From assembly GCF_004005865.1 (NCBI RefSeq), contig NZ_SACN01000001.1, forward strand, positions 2,170,001 to 2,234,000: a stretch of DNA of 64,000 bases, in the 5' to 3' direction. Shown one piece after another: positions 57,238-64,000 of the stretch. The first letter of the stretch is position 1. Every line of letters starts with the position of its first letter. Position numbers and translations under genes: made by a program. The notes below the pieces were generated by a model that was given only the letters and a program-made list of their open reading frames with translations, was not told where the DNA came from and did no database searches. Source of the DNA: Sphingomonas crocodyli (GTDB taxonomy: Bacteria > Pseudomonadota > Alphaproteobacteria > Sphingomonadales > Sphingomonadaceae).

Positions 57238-58054
57238 TTTTTAGATCCGATACCGCGCGATCGATATTGGATCTCAAATCTGACGGGTCGACCTTTTGCT
57301 TGTCAACCGCGTCGTTTACGAGAGTCAACCCTCGATAAAAAGAACAAACTTGATGATATTGGTTCACATCCATGATCATCTGATCGACGCTATATGTCGA
57401 TATATTCATACTATTCTTAGCTAAAATTTGCAACTTTTGGCGATCCCTCTCATTCTGGATAGCATGATTGACAGTGGCAGATACGATATTCCGATAAACT
57501 TCGGCATTAATGTGCGCACGACTTGCGCTGGTTGTGGTAGCAATTCCGGATAGAATGCTTTTCGATAACTCGCCCGATACAATCGTGCTGGCAGCCGCAA
57601 AGCCGCTGGTGAGGATACTCAGCGACGCATTAACTGTCGCTTCGTTTGCGGCGAAACGGCCCATTTCCGTCGTACATACGTCATCCGCATGCTTGATGAG
57701 AATAGATGTGAGCCGATTTCTCTGTATTCCCGCGACATCTGCGACAGCCAGTGCATAAGCTGTCTTGCCGTCTTCGGGTATTTCTTTCCCGCGCATGCTA
57801 TCTTCTGGAAAACGAAAGCAGTCGAGATTGATTGCGCCTGAGCGTGTGTCGTCATTCAATCGGTTGGCATTCTTATCGCTTGGCGACGATAATCGACACT
57901 GCTTGTCTTCGATTGCATATCTGGAATAATTTGCGACCGTACGGGGGTCAACGCGCGACTGCGCTTGAAGGTATGTACATCCTGTTGACAAAGAAATCCC
58001 GGACAGCAAGATCCCTATCTTCATAAAATTCATGATAGAATTAAGGTTTTTCAT
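57185..58054 (-). CDS. AT-rich putative lipoprotein, apparently frameshifted near its C-terminus
   Basis: A 289-residue frame with a lipoprotein signal (ILLSGISLSTGC; Cys near residue 26) and a long helical region; no family recognised. After residue 270 (SDLKN) it runs through 16 odd residues to a stop at 57185. The +1 frame instead carries a coiled coil to 57046. Restoring the frame by deleting one A from the six-A tract (57237-57242) would give 335 residues. Codon use is clearly AT-rich compared with the window, suggesting transfer. Start at 58054 is provisional. Confidence 0.6.
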   Translation of the reverse strand: MKNLNSIMNFMKIGILLSGISLSTGCTYLQAQSRVDPRTVANYSRYAIEDKQCRLSSPSDKNANRLNDDTRSGAINLDCFRFPEDSMRGKEIPEDGKTAYALAVADVAGIQRNRLTSILIKHADDVCTTEMGRFAANEATVNASLSILTSGFAAASTIVSGELSKSILSGIATTTSASRAHINAEVYRNIVSATVNHAIQNERDRQKLQILAKNSMNISTYSVDQMIMDVNQYHQVCSFYRGLTLVNDAVDKQKVDPSDLRSNIDRAVSDLKNTDCRLSGPDEAEGGRY

Positions 58055-58210
58055 GCCCACACCCCAATGTCTGCATGAAAGCAATTTTATCACGAAACTA
58101 AGATTACCCTTATAAAGTGCATCCATTTCCGGTCATTTTCACAATCGTAAAGCTTCGCTTGATCCTTAGATCGAGAACATGGAACCCTTTCAAGCGGCGG
58201 GCGTCGTCCC

Positions 58211-58234
58211 TATAATATTCCCTCATAAAGGGAA
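58211..58234 (+). promoter_or_regulatory. cysE promoter with palindromic start-site element
   Basis: TATAAT (58211-58216) is a perfect -10 box; a weak -35 (TTCAAG, about 58188) is 17 bp upstream. TTCCCT (58218-58223) and AGGGAA (58229-58234) form a perfect inverted repeat across the expected transcription start, which could be an operator or an early hairpin. Confidence 0.5.
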
Positions 58235-58253
58235 CCGCACGAAAGACGCGCGC

Positions 58254-58952
58254 ATGTTTGATGGCCTCATTTCCTATCTGGATTCGATCAAGGCCCGCGA
58301 TCCGGCGCCGCGCTCGCGCTGGGAAATTCTGCTTTACCCCGGTGTACTGGCTGTTGGCCTTCACAGGGTTGCGCACTGGCTGTTTCAGGCCGAGCTCTAT
58401 TTCCTCGCGCGGCTGATCAACCACATCTCGCGCGCGTTGACGGCGATCGATATCCATCCGGGCGCGCAGATCGGGCGAAACTTCTTCATCGATCACGGCT
58501 TCGTTGTGATCGGCGAGACGGCGATCGTCGGCAATGACGTCACCATGTATCAGGGTTCCACCCTTGGCGGCACCAACCCGACCAATGGCGCTGGCGGCAA
58601 GCGCCATCCCACGATCGGCGATGGCGCTATTATCAGCCTTGGCGCGGCTGTCCTTGGCCCGCTCACAATCGGCGCACGGGCGCGCGTCGGCGCCAATGCG
58701 GTCGTCACGAAGGACGTGGCGGAGGGCCAGGTGGTCGTCGGCATCCCCGCCAAGCCGATGCTGGTCGACGCCACCGAGTTTCAGCGCAATTTCGTGCCTT
58801 ATGGCACTCAGTGCAGCGAGCGGTTCGATCCACAGACCCAGCAGCTCGAAATCCTCAAGTGCGAGCTTGAGACGATGCGCAATCGCCTCTCGCAATTGAT
58901 CGAGGAACGCGACGCCAAGGCGGAGGCTGCCAAGGATCGTGACTGCGCCTGA
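58254..58952 (+). CDS. cysE: Serine O-acetyltransferase
   Basis: A 232-residue left-handed beta-helix acetyltransferase making O-acetylserine for cysteine synthesis. The hexapeptide repeats (IDIHPGAQIGRNFFIDHG near 88, GDGAIISLGAAVLGP) and YQGSTLGGTNPTNGAGGKRHP are family-specific. The C-terminus extends into a helix (about 200-230), unlike E. coli CysE. ATG 58254 matches relatives. Coupled to the next gene by a TGATG overlap. Confidence 0.92.
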   Translation: MFDGLISYLDSIKARDPAPRSRWEILLYPGVLAVGLHRVAHWLFQAELYFLARLINHISRALTAIDIHPGAQIGRNFFIDHGFVVIGETAIVGNDVTMYQGSTLGGTNPTNGAGGKRHPTIGDGAIISLGAAVLGPLTIGARARVGANAVVTKDVAEGQVVVGIPAKPMLVDATEFQRNFVPYGTQCSERFDPQTQQLEILKCELETMRNRLSQLIEERDAKAEAAKDRDCA

Positions 58953-59287
58953 TGGGCGTCGTTACCCCGTTTCCCGGATCACCCCAGCAGGTCGGCTTCG
59001 ATCGGCAGGAACTGGGCCGCATCCTCGATCTCTACGGCCGGATGGTCGCCGCCGGCCACTGGCGCGACTACGCGATGGACCTTGGCCGCGACGCCGCCTG
59101 TTTCGCCGCCTTCCGCCGCACGGCCGAGCGCCCCGAAATCCGCATCGAGAAACGCCCAGTGTTGCGCAACCGTCAGGGCATGTGGACCCTGTTCGGTGAA
59201 AATGGTGTGATCCTGAAGCGCGGGCACGAACTCGGCCCGGTTCTGGCGCCCATCGAGCGGCGGCTGATGAAGCTGGTGGCCGAATAA
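58952..59287 (+). CDS. DUF2794 domain protein
   Basis: A 111-residue small soluble protein of the alphaproteobacterial DUF2794 family (FDRQELGRILDLYGRMVAAG; DYAMDLGRDAACFAAFRRTA). Function unknown. It overlaps cysE by one base and so is probably cotranscribed. Confidence 0.88.
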   Translation: MGVVTPFPGSPQQVGFDRQELGRILDLYGRMVAAGHWRDYAMDLGRDAACFAAFRRTAERPEIRIEKRPVLRNRQGMWTLFGENGVILKRGHELGPVLAPIERRLMKLVAE

Positions 59288-59294
59288 CGCCGAA

Positions 59295-59371
59295 CCGCTC
59301 GTATCGAGCGAAGTCGAGATACGTTCACGCGCGCCCGACTTACGTGTCTCGACTTCGCTCGACACGAACGG
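59295..59371. repeat. Palindromic repeat, family C copy 2
   Basis: CGAGCGAAGTCGAG (59305-59318) is perfectly inverted as CTCGACTTCGCTCG (59349-59362), with outer CGCTCGT and ACGAACGG. It lies between convergent genes, 8 bp after DUF2794 and 10 bp before the carboxylase stop, so it may act as a bidirectional terminator here. Confidence 0.85.
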
Positions 59372-59380
59372 TGTAAAAGA

Positions 59381-61213
59381 TCAGTCGTTCTCGATCCGCG
59401 CGAGCAACACACCTTCCCTGACCTGCCCGCCCTCGACCACCGACAGATCGACCACCGTCCCGTCGAACGGCGCGGTCAAGCTGTGCTCCATCTTCATCGC
59501 CTCGATCGTGACGATCTTCTGGCCCTTCTCGACCCGATCGCCATTGGCCACGGCGAGCGCGATGACCTTGCCCGGCATCGGCGACAGGATCGCGCCATCG
59601 CCGGCCCCTGCCCCGCCCGCGCCATCGACGCGCCAGCGGGCGAGTTTCCAGACCTGACCATGTTCAGCGATCAGGATCGAATCCGAAGGATCGCCGCCCG
59701 CCTGCCCGTCGAAGGCAATATCGATCGGCCGCCCGTCGAGCAGAAAGCGCCCCTGCTCGTTCATCGCCCGATTGAGCCGGAAGCCACCCAACCCGTTGCC
59801 GCCCGCGACCGCCGCAGCCGCATCGGCCAGCGCATCGAGCGACGGCGTCGCAGGCGGCATTAGCGTATCGCCTTCGCGCGCGATCAGGCCGGTATCGACA
59901 TTGCCCTCGATGAAATCGGGATGCTCCAACGCCTGCACCAGAAAGCCCGCATTGGTGCGCACCGGCCAGATCGCGCTGTGATCGAGCGCGGCGGCCAGCG
60001 TCTCCCGCGCTTCCTCGCGATCCTCGCCCCAGGCGATCATCTTGGCGATCATCGGGTCATAATGTGGGGAAACCGCTGCGCCCCGCTCGACCCCGCTGTC
60101 GATCCGCACATCATCGCCCAGTTCGAACAGATCGAGCGCACCGATCGACGGCAGGAAGCCCTTGGCCGGATCCTCGGCATAAAGCCGCGCCTCGATCGCC
60201 CAACCGTCGATCTCCAACTCGTCCTGTTCGAGCGGCAAAGACTCGCCCGACGCGACCAGCAACTGCCACTCGACCAGATCCTGCCCGGTAATCTCTTCGG
60301 TCACGGGATGCTCGACCTGAAGCCGCGTGTTCATCTCCATGAACCAGATGCGGTCTGCGCGCAGCCCTTCGGAGGCGTCGGCGATGAACTCGATCGTCCC
60401 CGCCCCGACATAGTCGACCGCCCGCGCCGCCTTGACCGCCGCCTCGCAGATCGCAGCGCGGGTCGCATCATCCATCCCCGGTGCGGGCGCTTCCTCGATC
60501 ACCTTCTGGTGGCGGCGCTGGAGCGAACAGTCGCGCTCGAACAGGTGAACGATATTGCCGTGGGTGTCGCCGAACACCTGCACCTCGATATGGCGCGGGC
60601 TCAGGATATATTTCTCCAGCAGCACCCGGTCGTCGCCGAACGAAGCCGCCGCCTCGCGCCGGCACGATGCCAGCGCCTCGGCGAAGTCCGCTGCGGCATC
60701 GACCCGCCGCATCCCCTTGCCACCGCCGCCCGCGACCGCCTTGATCAGCACCGGATAGCCGATTGCATCGGCCTCGGACTGCAATCGCACTTCGGACTGT
60801 TCATCGCCCAGATAGCCGGGCGTGGTCGGCACGCCCGCGTCCTGCATCAGCCTTTTGGCCGCATCCTTGAGGCCCATCGCGCGGATGCTCGACGGCTTCG
60901 GCCCGACCCAGATCAGCCCCGCTGCGATCACCGCCTCGGCGAAATCTGCGTTCTCCGAAAGGAAGCCATAGCCCGGATGAATCGCCTCCGCAGCCGTAGC
61001 CTTGGCCGCCGCGATGATCTTCTCCCCGACCAGATAACTTTCGCGCGCCGGCGCCGGCCCGATATGCACCGCCTCATCGGCCTCGCGCACATGTAGCGCT
61101 TCGGCATCGGCATCCGAATAGACCGCAACCGTCGCGATCCCCATCTCACGCGCGGTGCGGATGATCCGACAAGCGATCTCGCCGCGATTGGCGATCAGGA
61201 GTTTATTGATCAT
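59381..61213 (-). CDS. Methylcrotonyl-CoA carboxylase biotin subunit
   Basis: A 610-residue biotin-dependent carboxylase alpha chain. The biotin carboxylase domain (about 1-445) has the ATP-grasp GGGGKGMRRV and EMNTRLQVEHPVTE. The C-terminal biotinyl domain has IEAMKMEHSL near 576 (biotinylated Lys). Acyl-CoA specificity comes from context: the beta subunit and isovaleryl-CoA dehydrogenase upstream indicate leucine breakdown (LiuD). The gap to mccB is 4 bp. Confidence 0.93.
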   Translation of the reverse strand: MINKLLIANRGEIACRIIRTAREMGIATVAVYSDADAEALHVREADEAVHIGPAPARESYLVGEKIIAAAKATAAEAIHPGYGFLSENADFAEAVIAAGLIWVGPKPSSIRAMGLKDAAKRLMQDAGVPTTPGYLGDEQSEVRLQSEADAIGYPVLIKAVAGGGGKGMRRVDAAADFAEALASCRREAAASFGDDRVLLEKYILSPRHIEVQVFGDTHGNIVHLFERDCSLQRRHQKVIEEAPAPGMDDATRAAICEAAVKAARAVDYVGAGTIEFIADASEGLRADRIWFMEMNTRLQVEHPVTEEITGQDLVEWQLLVASGESLPLEQDELEIDGWAIEARLYAEDPAKGFLPSIGALDLFELGDDVRIDSGVERGAAVSPHYDPMIAKMIAWGEDREEARETLAAALDHSAIWPVRTNAGFLVQALEHPDFIEGNVDTGLIAREGDTLMPPATPSLDALADAAAAVAGGNGLGGFRLNRAMNEQGRFLLDGRPIDIAFDGQAGGDPSDSILIAEHGQVWKLARWRVDGAGGAGAGDGAILSPMPGKVIALAVANGDRVEKGQKIVTIEAMKMEHSLTAPFDGTVVDLSVVEGGQVREGVLLARIEND

Positions 61214-61217
61214 CGCA

Positions 61218-62810
61218 TCACATCCTGAACACGCCGAAGCGCGCGTTTTCGGGGATCGGGGCGTTCAGCGTGGCGGCGAAGGCGAGGCCGAGGACGTCGC
61301 GGGTCTGGGCGGGATCGATGATGCCGTCATCCCAAAGGTGTGATGTCGCGTAATAGGGATTGCCCTCATCCTCATATTTCTGGCGGATCGGGTTCTTGAA
61401 GGCTTCGGCCTCCTCCGGGCTCCAGCGATCGGCATCGCGGTGGACAGTGGCGAGGACCGAGGCCGCCTGCTCGCCGCCCATCACGCTGATCCGCGCATTG
61501 GGCCAGCTGAACAGGAAGCGCGGCGAATAGGCCCGCCCGCACATGCCGTAATTGCCGGCACCGAAGCTGCCGCCGATCAGCACGGTGATCTTGGGCACCT
61601 GCGCGGTCGCGACCGCCGTGACCAGCTTCGCGCCATGTTTGGCGATTCCCTCGGCCTCATATTTGCCGCCGACCATGAAGCCCGAAATATTCTGGAGGAA
61701 CAGCAGCGGCACTCGCCGCTGGCAGGCGAGTTCGATGAAGTGCGCGCCCTTGACCGCACTCTCGCTGAACAGAACGCCATTATTCGCGAGGATCGCGACC
61801 GGCATGCCCCAGATATGCGCGAAACCACAGACCAACGTGGTGCCGTAGAGCGCCTTGAACTCGTGAAACTCGGATCCATCGACGATCCGCGCGATCACCT
61901 CCCGCACATCATAGGGCGCGCGGACATCGTCGGGGACAACGCCGTAAAGCTGCTCGGGAGGAAACAGAGGCGCACGCGGTTCACGCATCGCAATGTCGGG
62001 CGTGCGGTCGAGCGGGATCGTGGCGACGATATCGCGGACGATCGACAGCGCATGTTCGTCATTGTCGGCGACATGATCGACCACGCCGGATTTGCGCCCG
62101 TGCAGGTCGCCGCCACCCAGATCCTCGGCCGAGATCACCTCGCCCGTCGCGGCCTTCACCAGCGGCGGGCCGGCGAGGAAGATCGTGCCCTGATTACGCA
62201 CGATCACCGTCTCGTCCGACATGGCCGGCACATAGGCGCCCCCCGCGGTGCAGCTTCCCATCACGCAGGCGATCTGCGGGATACCCTTTGCGGACATGTT
62301 CGCCTGATTGAAAAAGATGCGCCCGAAATGCTCGCGATCGGGGAAAACCTCGGCCTGATGCGGCAGGTTCGCGCCGCCGCTATCGACCAGATAGATGCAC
62401 GGCAGGCGGTTGGCCTCGGCAATCTCCTGCGCGCGGAGATGCTTCTTCACCGTCATCGGATAATAGGTGCCGCCCTTCACGGTCGCGTCGTTGCACGCGA
62501 TCATCACCTGACGGCCCGAAACCCGCCCGATCCCGGCGATAATCCCCGCACCCGGCACCTCGTCTCCGTAGAGGCCGTTCGCCGCGAGTTGCCCAACTTC
62601 GAGGAAGGGCGAACCTGGATCGAGCAGCCGCTCCACCCGGTCGCGCGGGAGCAGCTTGCCGCGCGCCGCATGCCGTTCGCGCGCCTGCCCGCTGCCGCCC
62701 AGCGCCGCATTGGCGACCCGCGCGCGCAGATCGTCGGCCAGCCCGCGATTATGCGCGGCGCGCGCAAGGAATTCGGGCGAGGCCGGATCGAGCGAGGTGC
62801 CGAGGATCAT
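61218..62810 (-). CDS. Methylcrotonyl-CoA carboxylase beta (carboxyltransferase) subunit
   Basis: A 530-residue carboxyltransferase of the crotonase fold that carboxylates 3-methylcrotonyl-CoA. Typical segments are [18 protein letters not shown] near 142, [16 protein letters not shown] near 180 and [16 protein letters not shown] near 418, which match MccB rather than propionyl-CoA carboxylase. Overlaps the dehydrogenase stop by four bases. Confidence 0.94.
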   Translation of the reverse strand: MILGTSLDPASPEFLARAAHNRGLADDLRARVANAALGGSGQARERHAARGKLLPRDRVERLLDPGSPFLEVGQLAANGLYGDEVPGAGIIAGIGRVSGRQVMIACNDATVKGGTYYPMTVKKHLRAQEIAEANRLPCIYLVDSGGANLPHQAEVFPDREHFGRIFFNQANMSAKGIPQIACVMGSCTAGGAYVPAMSDETVIVRNQGTIFLAGPPLVKAATGEVISAEDLGGGDLHGRKSGVVDHVADNDEHALSIVRDIVATIPLDRTPDIAMREPRAPLFPPEQLYGVVPDDVRAPYDVREVIARIVDGSEFHEFKALYGTTLVCGFAHIWGMPVAILANNGVLFSESAVKGAHFIELACQRRVPLLFLQNISGFMVGGKYEAEGIAKHGAKLVTAVATAQVPKITVLIGGSFGAGNYGMCGRAYSPRFLFSWPNARISVMGGEQAASVLATVHRDADRWSPEEAEAFKNPIRQKYEDEGNPYYATSHLWDDGIIDPAQTRDVLGLAFAATLNAPIPENARFGVFRM

Positions 62811-63958
62811 GCGCCGATCAACTCCCGCCCGATCAGCATCCGCCGGATCTCATTGGTGCCCGCACCGATATCGAGCAGCTTGGCGTCGCGCATGAAGCGT
62901 TCGACTGGCCAGTCCTTCGTATAGCCGGCCCCGCCCAGCGCCTGCACCGCCTCCAGCGAGGTCTTCATCGCATTCTCGCTCGCCAGCAGGATCGCGCCCG
63001 CAGCGTCGAAGCGCGTCGTTTTCCCCGCGTCGCAGGCCTTGGCGACCGCATAGACGTAAGCCCGCGCCGAATTGAGCGCGACATACATGTCGGCGATCTT
63101 CGCCTGCATCAGCTGAAACGCGCCGATCGGCTTTCCGAACTGCTTGCGCTCGCGAACATAAGGCAGGACCACGTCGAGACACGCCTGCATGATGCCCAGC
63201 TGGATGCCCGACAGCACGGTCCGTTCATAATCCAGCCCCGACATCAGCACGCCGACGCCGCCGTTGAGCGGCCCCATGACGTTCTCTTCCGGCACCTCGC
63301 AATCGTCGAACACCAGTTCGGCGGTCGGCGATCCGCGCATGCCCATCTTGTCGATCTTCTGCCCGATCGAAAAACCCTTGAAGCCCTTCTCGATCAGGAA
63401 GGTGCTGATCCCCTTCGATCCCTCGCCCGTCTTGGCATAGACGACCAGAACGTCGGCATAGGTCGCGTTGGTGATCCAGAATTTCGTGCCGTTCAGGATG
63501 TAGCGATCGCCCTTCTTCTCGGCCTTGAGCTTCATCGAGACGACGTCGGATCCCGCCCCCGCCTCGGACATCGCCAGACTGCCGACATGCTCGCCCGACA
63601 CCAGCTTGGGCAGGTAGCGCGCCTTCTGCTCCGCGGTCGCCCAGCGGCGGATCTGGTTCACGCACAGGTTCGAATGCGCGCCATAGCTTAGGCCGATCGA
63701 GGCCGATGCGCGGGCCACCTCCTCCTGCGCCACCACATGCTCGAGATAGCCGAGGCCAAGGCCGCCATCGGCCTCTTCGACGGTGATGCCGTGCAGGCCC
63801 AGCGCGCCCATTTCGGGCCACAGATCGCGCGGGAACCAGTCCTCGGCGTCGATCTTCGCCGCGATGGGTGCGATCCGGTCGGTCGCGAAGCGGGCGGTGG
63901 TGTCGCGGATCATCTCGGCGGTCTCGCCAAGGCCGAAATCGAACGGAGCGGTGGTCAT
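62807..63958 (-). CDS. Isovaleryl-CoA dehydrogenase
   Basis: A 383-residue acyl-CoA dehydrogenase. The family motifs [18 protein letters not shown] near 130 and [18 protein letters not shown] near 160 are present, and the catalytic base Glu is likely in DYERTVLSG near 243. The C-terminus is [18 protein letters not shown]. It oxidises isovaleryl-CoA to 3-methylcrotonyl-CoA, feeding the carboxylase encoded downstream. GAGAGGATGCG precedes the ATG. First gene of the operon within the window. Confidence 0.95.
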   Translation of the reverse strand: MTTAPFDFGLGETAEMIRDTTARFATDRIAPIAAKIDAEDWFPRDLWPEMGALGLHGITVEEADGGLGLGYLEHVVAQEEVARASASIGLSYGAHSNLCVNQIRRWATAEQKARYLPKLVSGEHVGSLAMSEAGAGSDVVSMKLKAEKKGDRYILNGTKFWITNATYADVLVVYAKTGEGSKGISTFLIEKGFKGFSIGQKIDKMGMRGSPTAELVFDDCEVPEENVMGPLNGGVGVLMSGLDYERTVLSGIQLGIMQACLDVVLPYVRERKQFGKPIGAFQLMQAKIADMYVALNSARAYVYAVAKACDAGKTTRFDAAGAILLASENAMKTSLEAVQALGGAGYTKDWPVERFMRDAKLLDIGAGTNEIRRMLIGRELIGA

Positions 63959-64000
63959 CGCATCCTCTCTTCCATTCTTATGATTGCGGCGAAGGTAGCG

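Overview
The window reads as the chromosome of a sphingomonad (Alphaproteobacteria, Sphingomonadales; Sphingomonas-like). This is inferred from the high GC content, the protein families present (RcdA, SciP, DUF2794, DUF4230, SPOR proteins, a TonB receptor next to a LacI regulator) and alphaproteobacterial gene orders such as hrcA<>rph-rdgB-hemW and metG-tatD. Nearly all of it is core genome. I see no phage, insertion sequence, CRISPR array or rRNA. Two short AT-richer patches stand out: the left edge (about 1-600) with a truncated DMP19-like gene, and about 57000-58150 with a lipoprotein gene that looks frameshifted.

Layout. 1-8.5 kb: a leftward run of cell-wall and replication/translation genes (MltB-like transglycosylase, rlpA, D,D-carboxypeptidase, holB, metG, tatD, metallo-beta-lactamase hydrolase, a 57-aa membrane protein not caught by simple ORF calling). 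8.6-15.3 kb: tRNA-Ser, an SDR, pyrB with an inactive-looking dihydroorotase, two divergent SPOR proteins and a PilZ-like protein. 15.3-25 kb: serB<>miaA with overlapping divergent starts, ilvB-ilvN-ilvC, YceI, a GAF-PAS-GGDEF protein, and leuA behind a leucine-rich leader peptide. 25-34.4 kb: PilZ protein, hrcA, rph-rdgB-hemW, a PBP activator<>rsmI-yraN, gshB, DedA. 34.4-44.4 kb: TonB receptor with LacI regulator, rcdA, hisI, purF, mnmA, sciP and a SIMPL protein. 44.6-52 kb: RND pump, DUF445, LplT-like MFS. 52-54.5 kb: an overlapping string pgsA-moaD-moaE-ECF sigma-anti-sigma. 54.7-57 kb: oxyR<>ahpC-ahpD peroxide module. 58-64 kb: cysE-DUF2794 and the leucine-catabolic genes for methylcrotonyl-CoA carboxylase and isovaleryl-CoA dehydrogenase.

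Themes. Branched-chain amino acid synthesis (ilvBNC, leuA) and leucine breakdown (ivd, mccB, mccA) are both present. Two known CtrA-pathway regulators (rcdA, sciP) lie 5 kb apart. At least four families of palindromic extragenic repeats are present, and several have become functional parts of neighbouring genes. One family forms the TAG stop codon of a leftward gene in both copies, one forms the N-terminus of HemW, and one supplies the ribosome-binding site of holB where tmk would be expected. I did not find a convincing new multi-gene system. The most promising leads are the repeats acting as gene ends, the PyrB/pseudo-dihydroorotase pair, the leuA attenuator, the MoaD with two residues after its diglycine, and the frameshifted lipoprotein.
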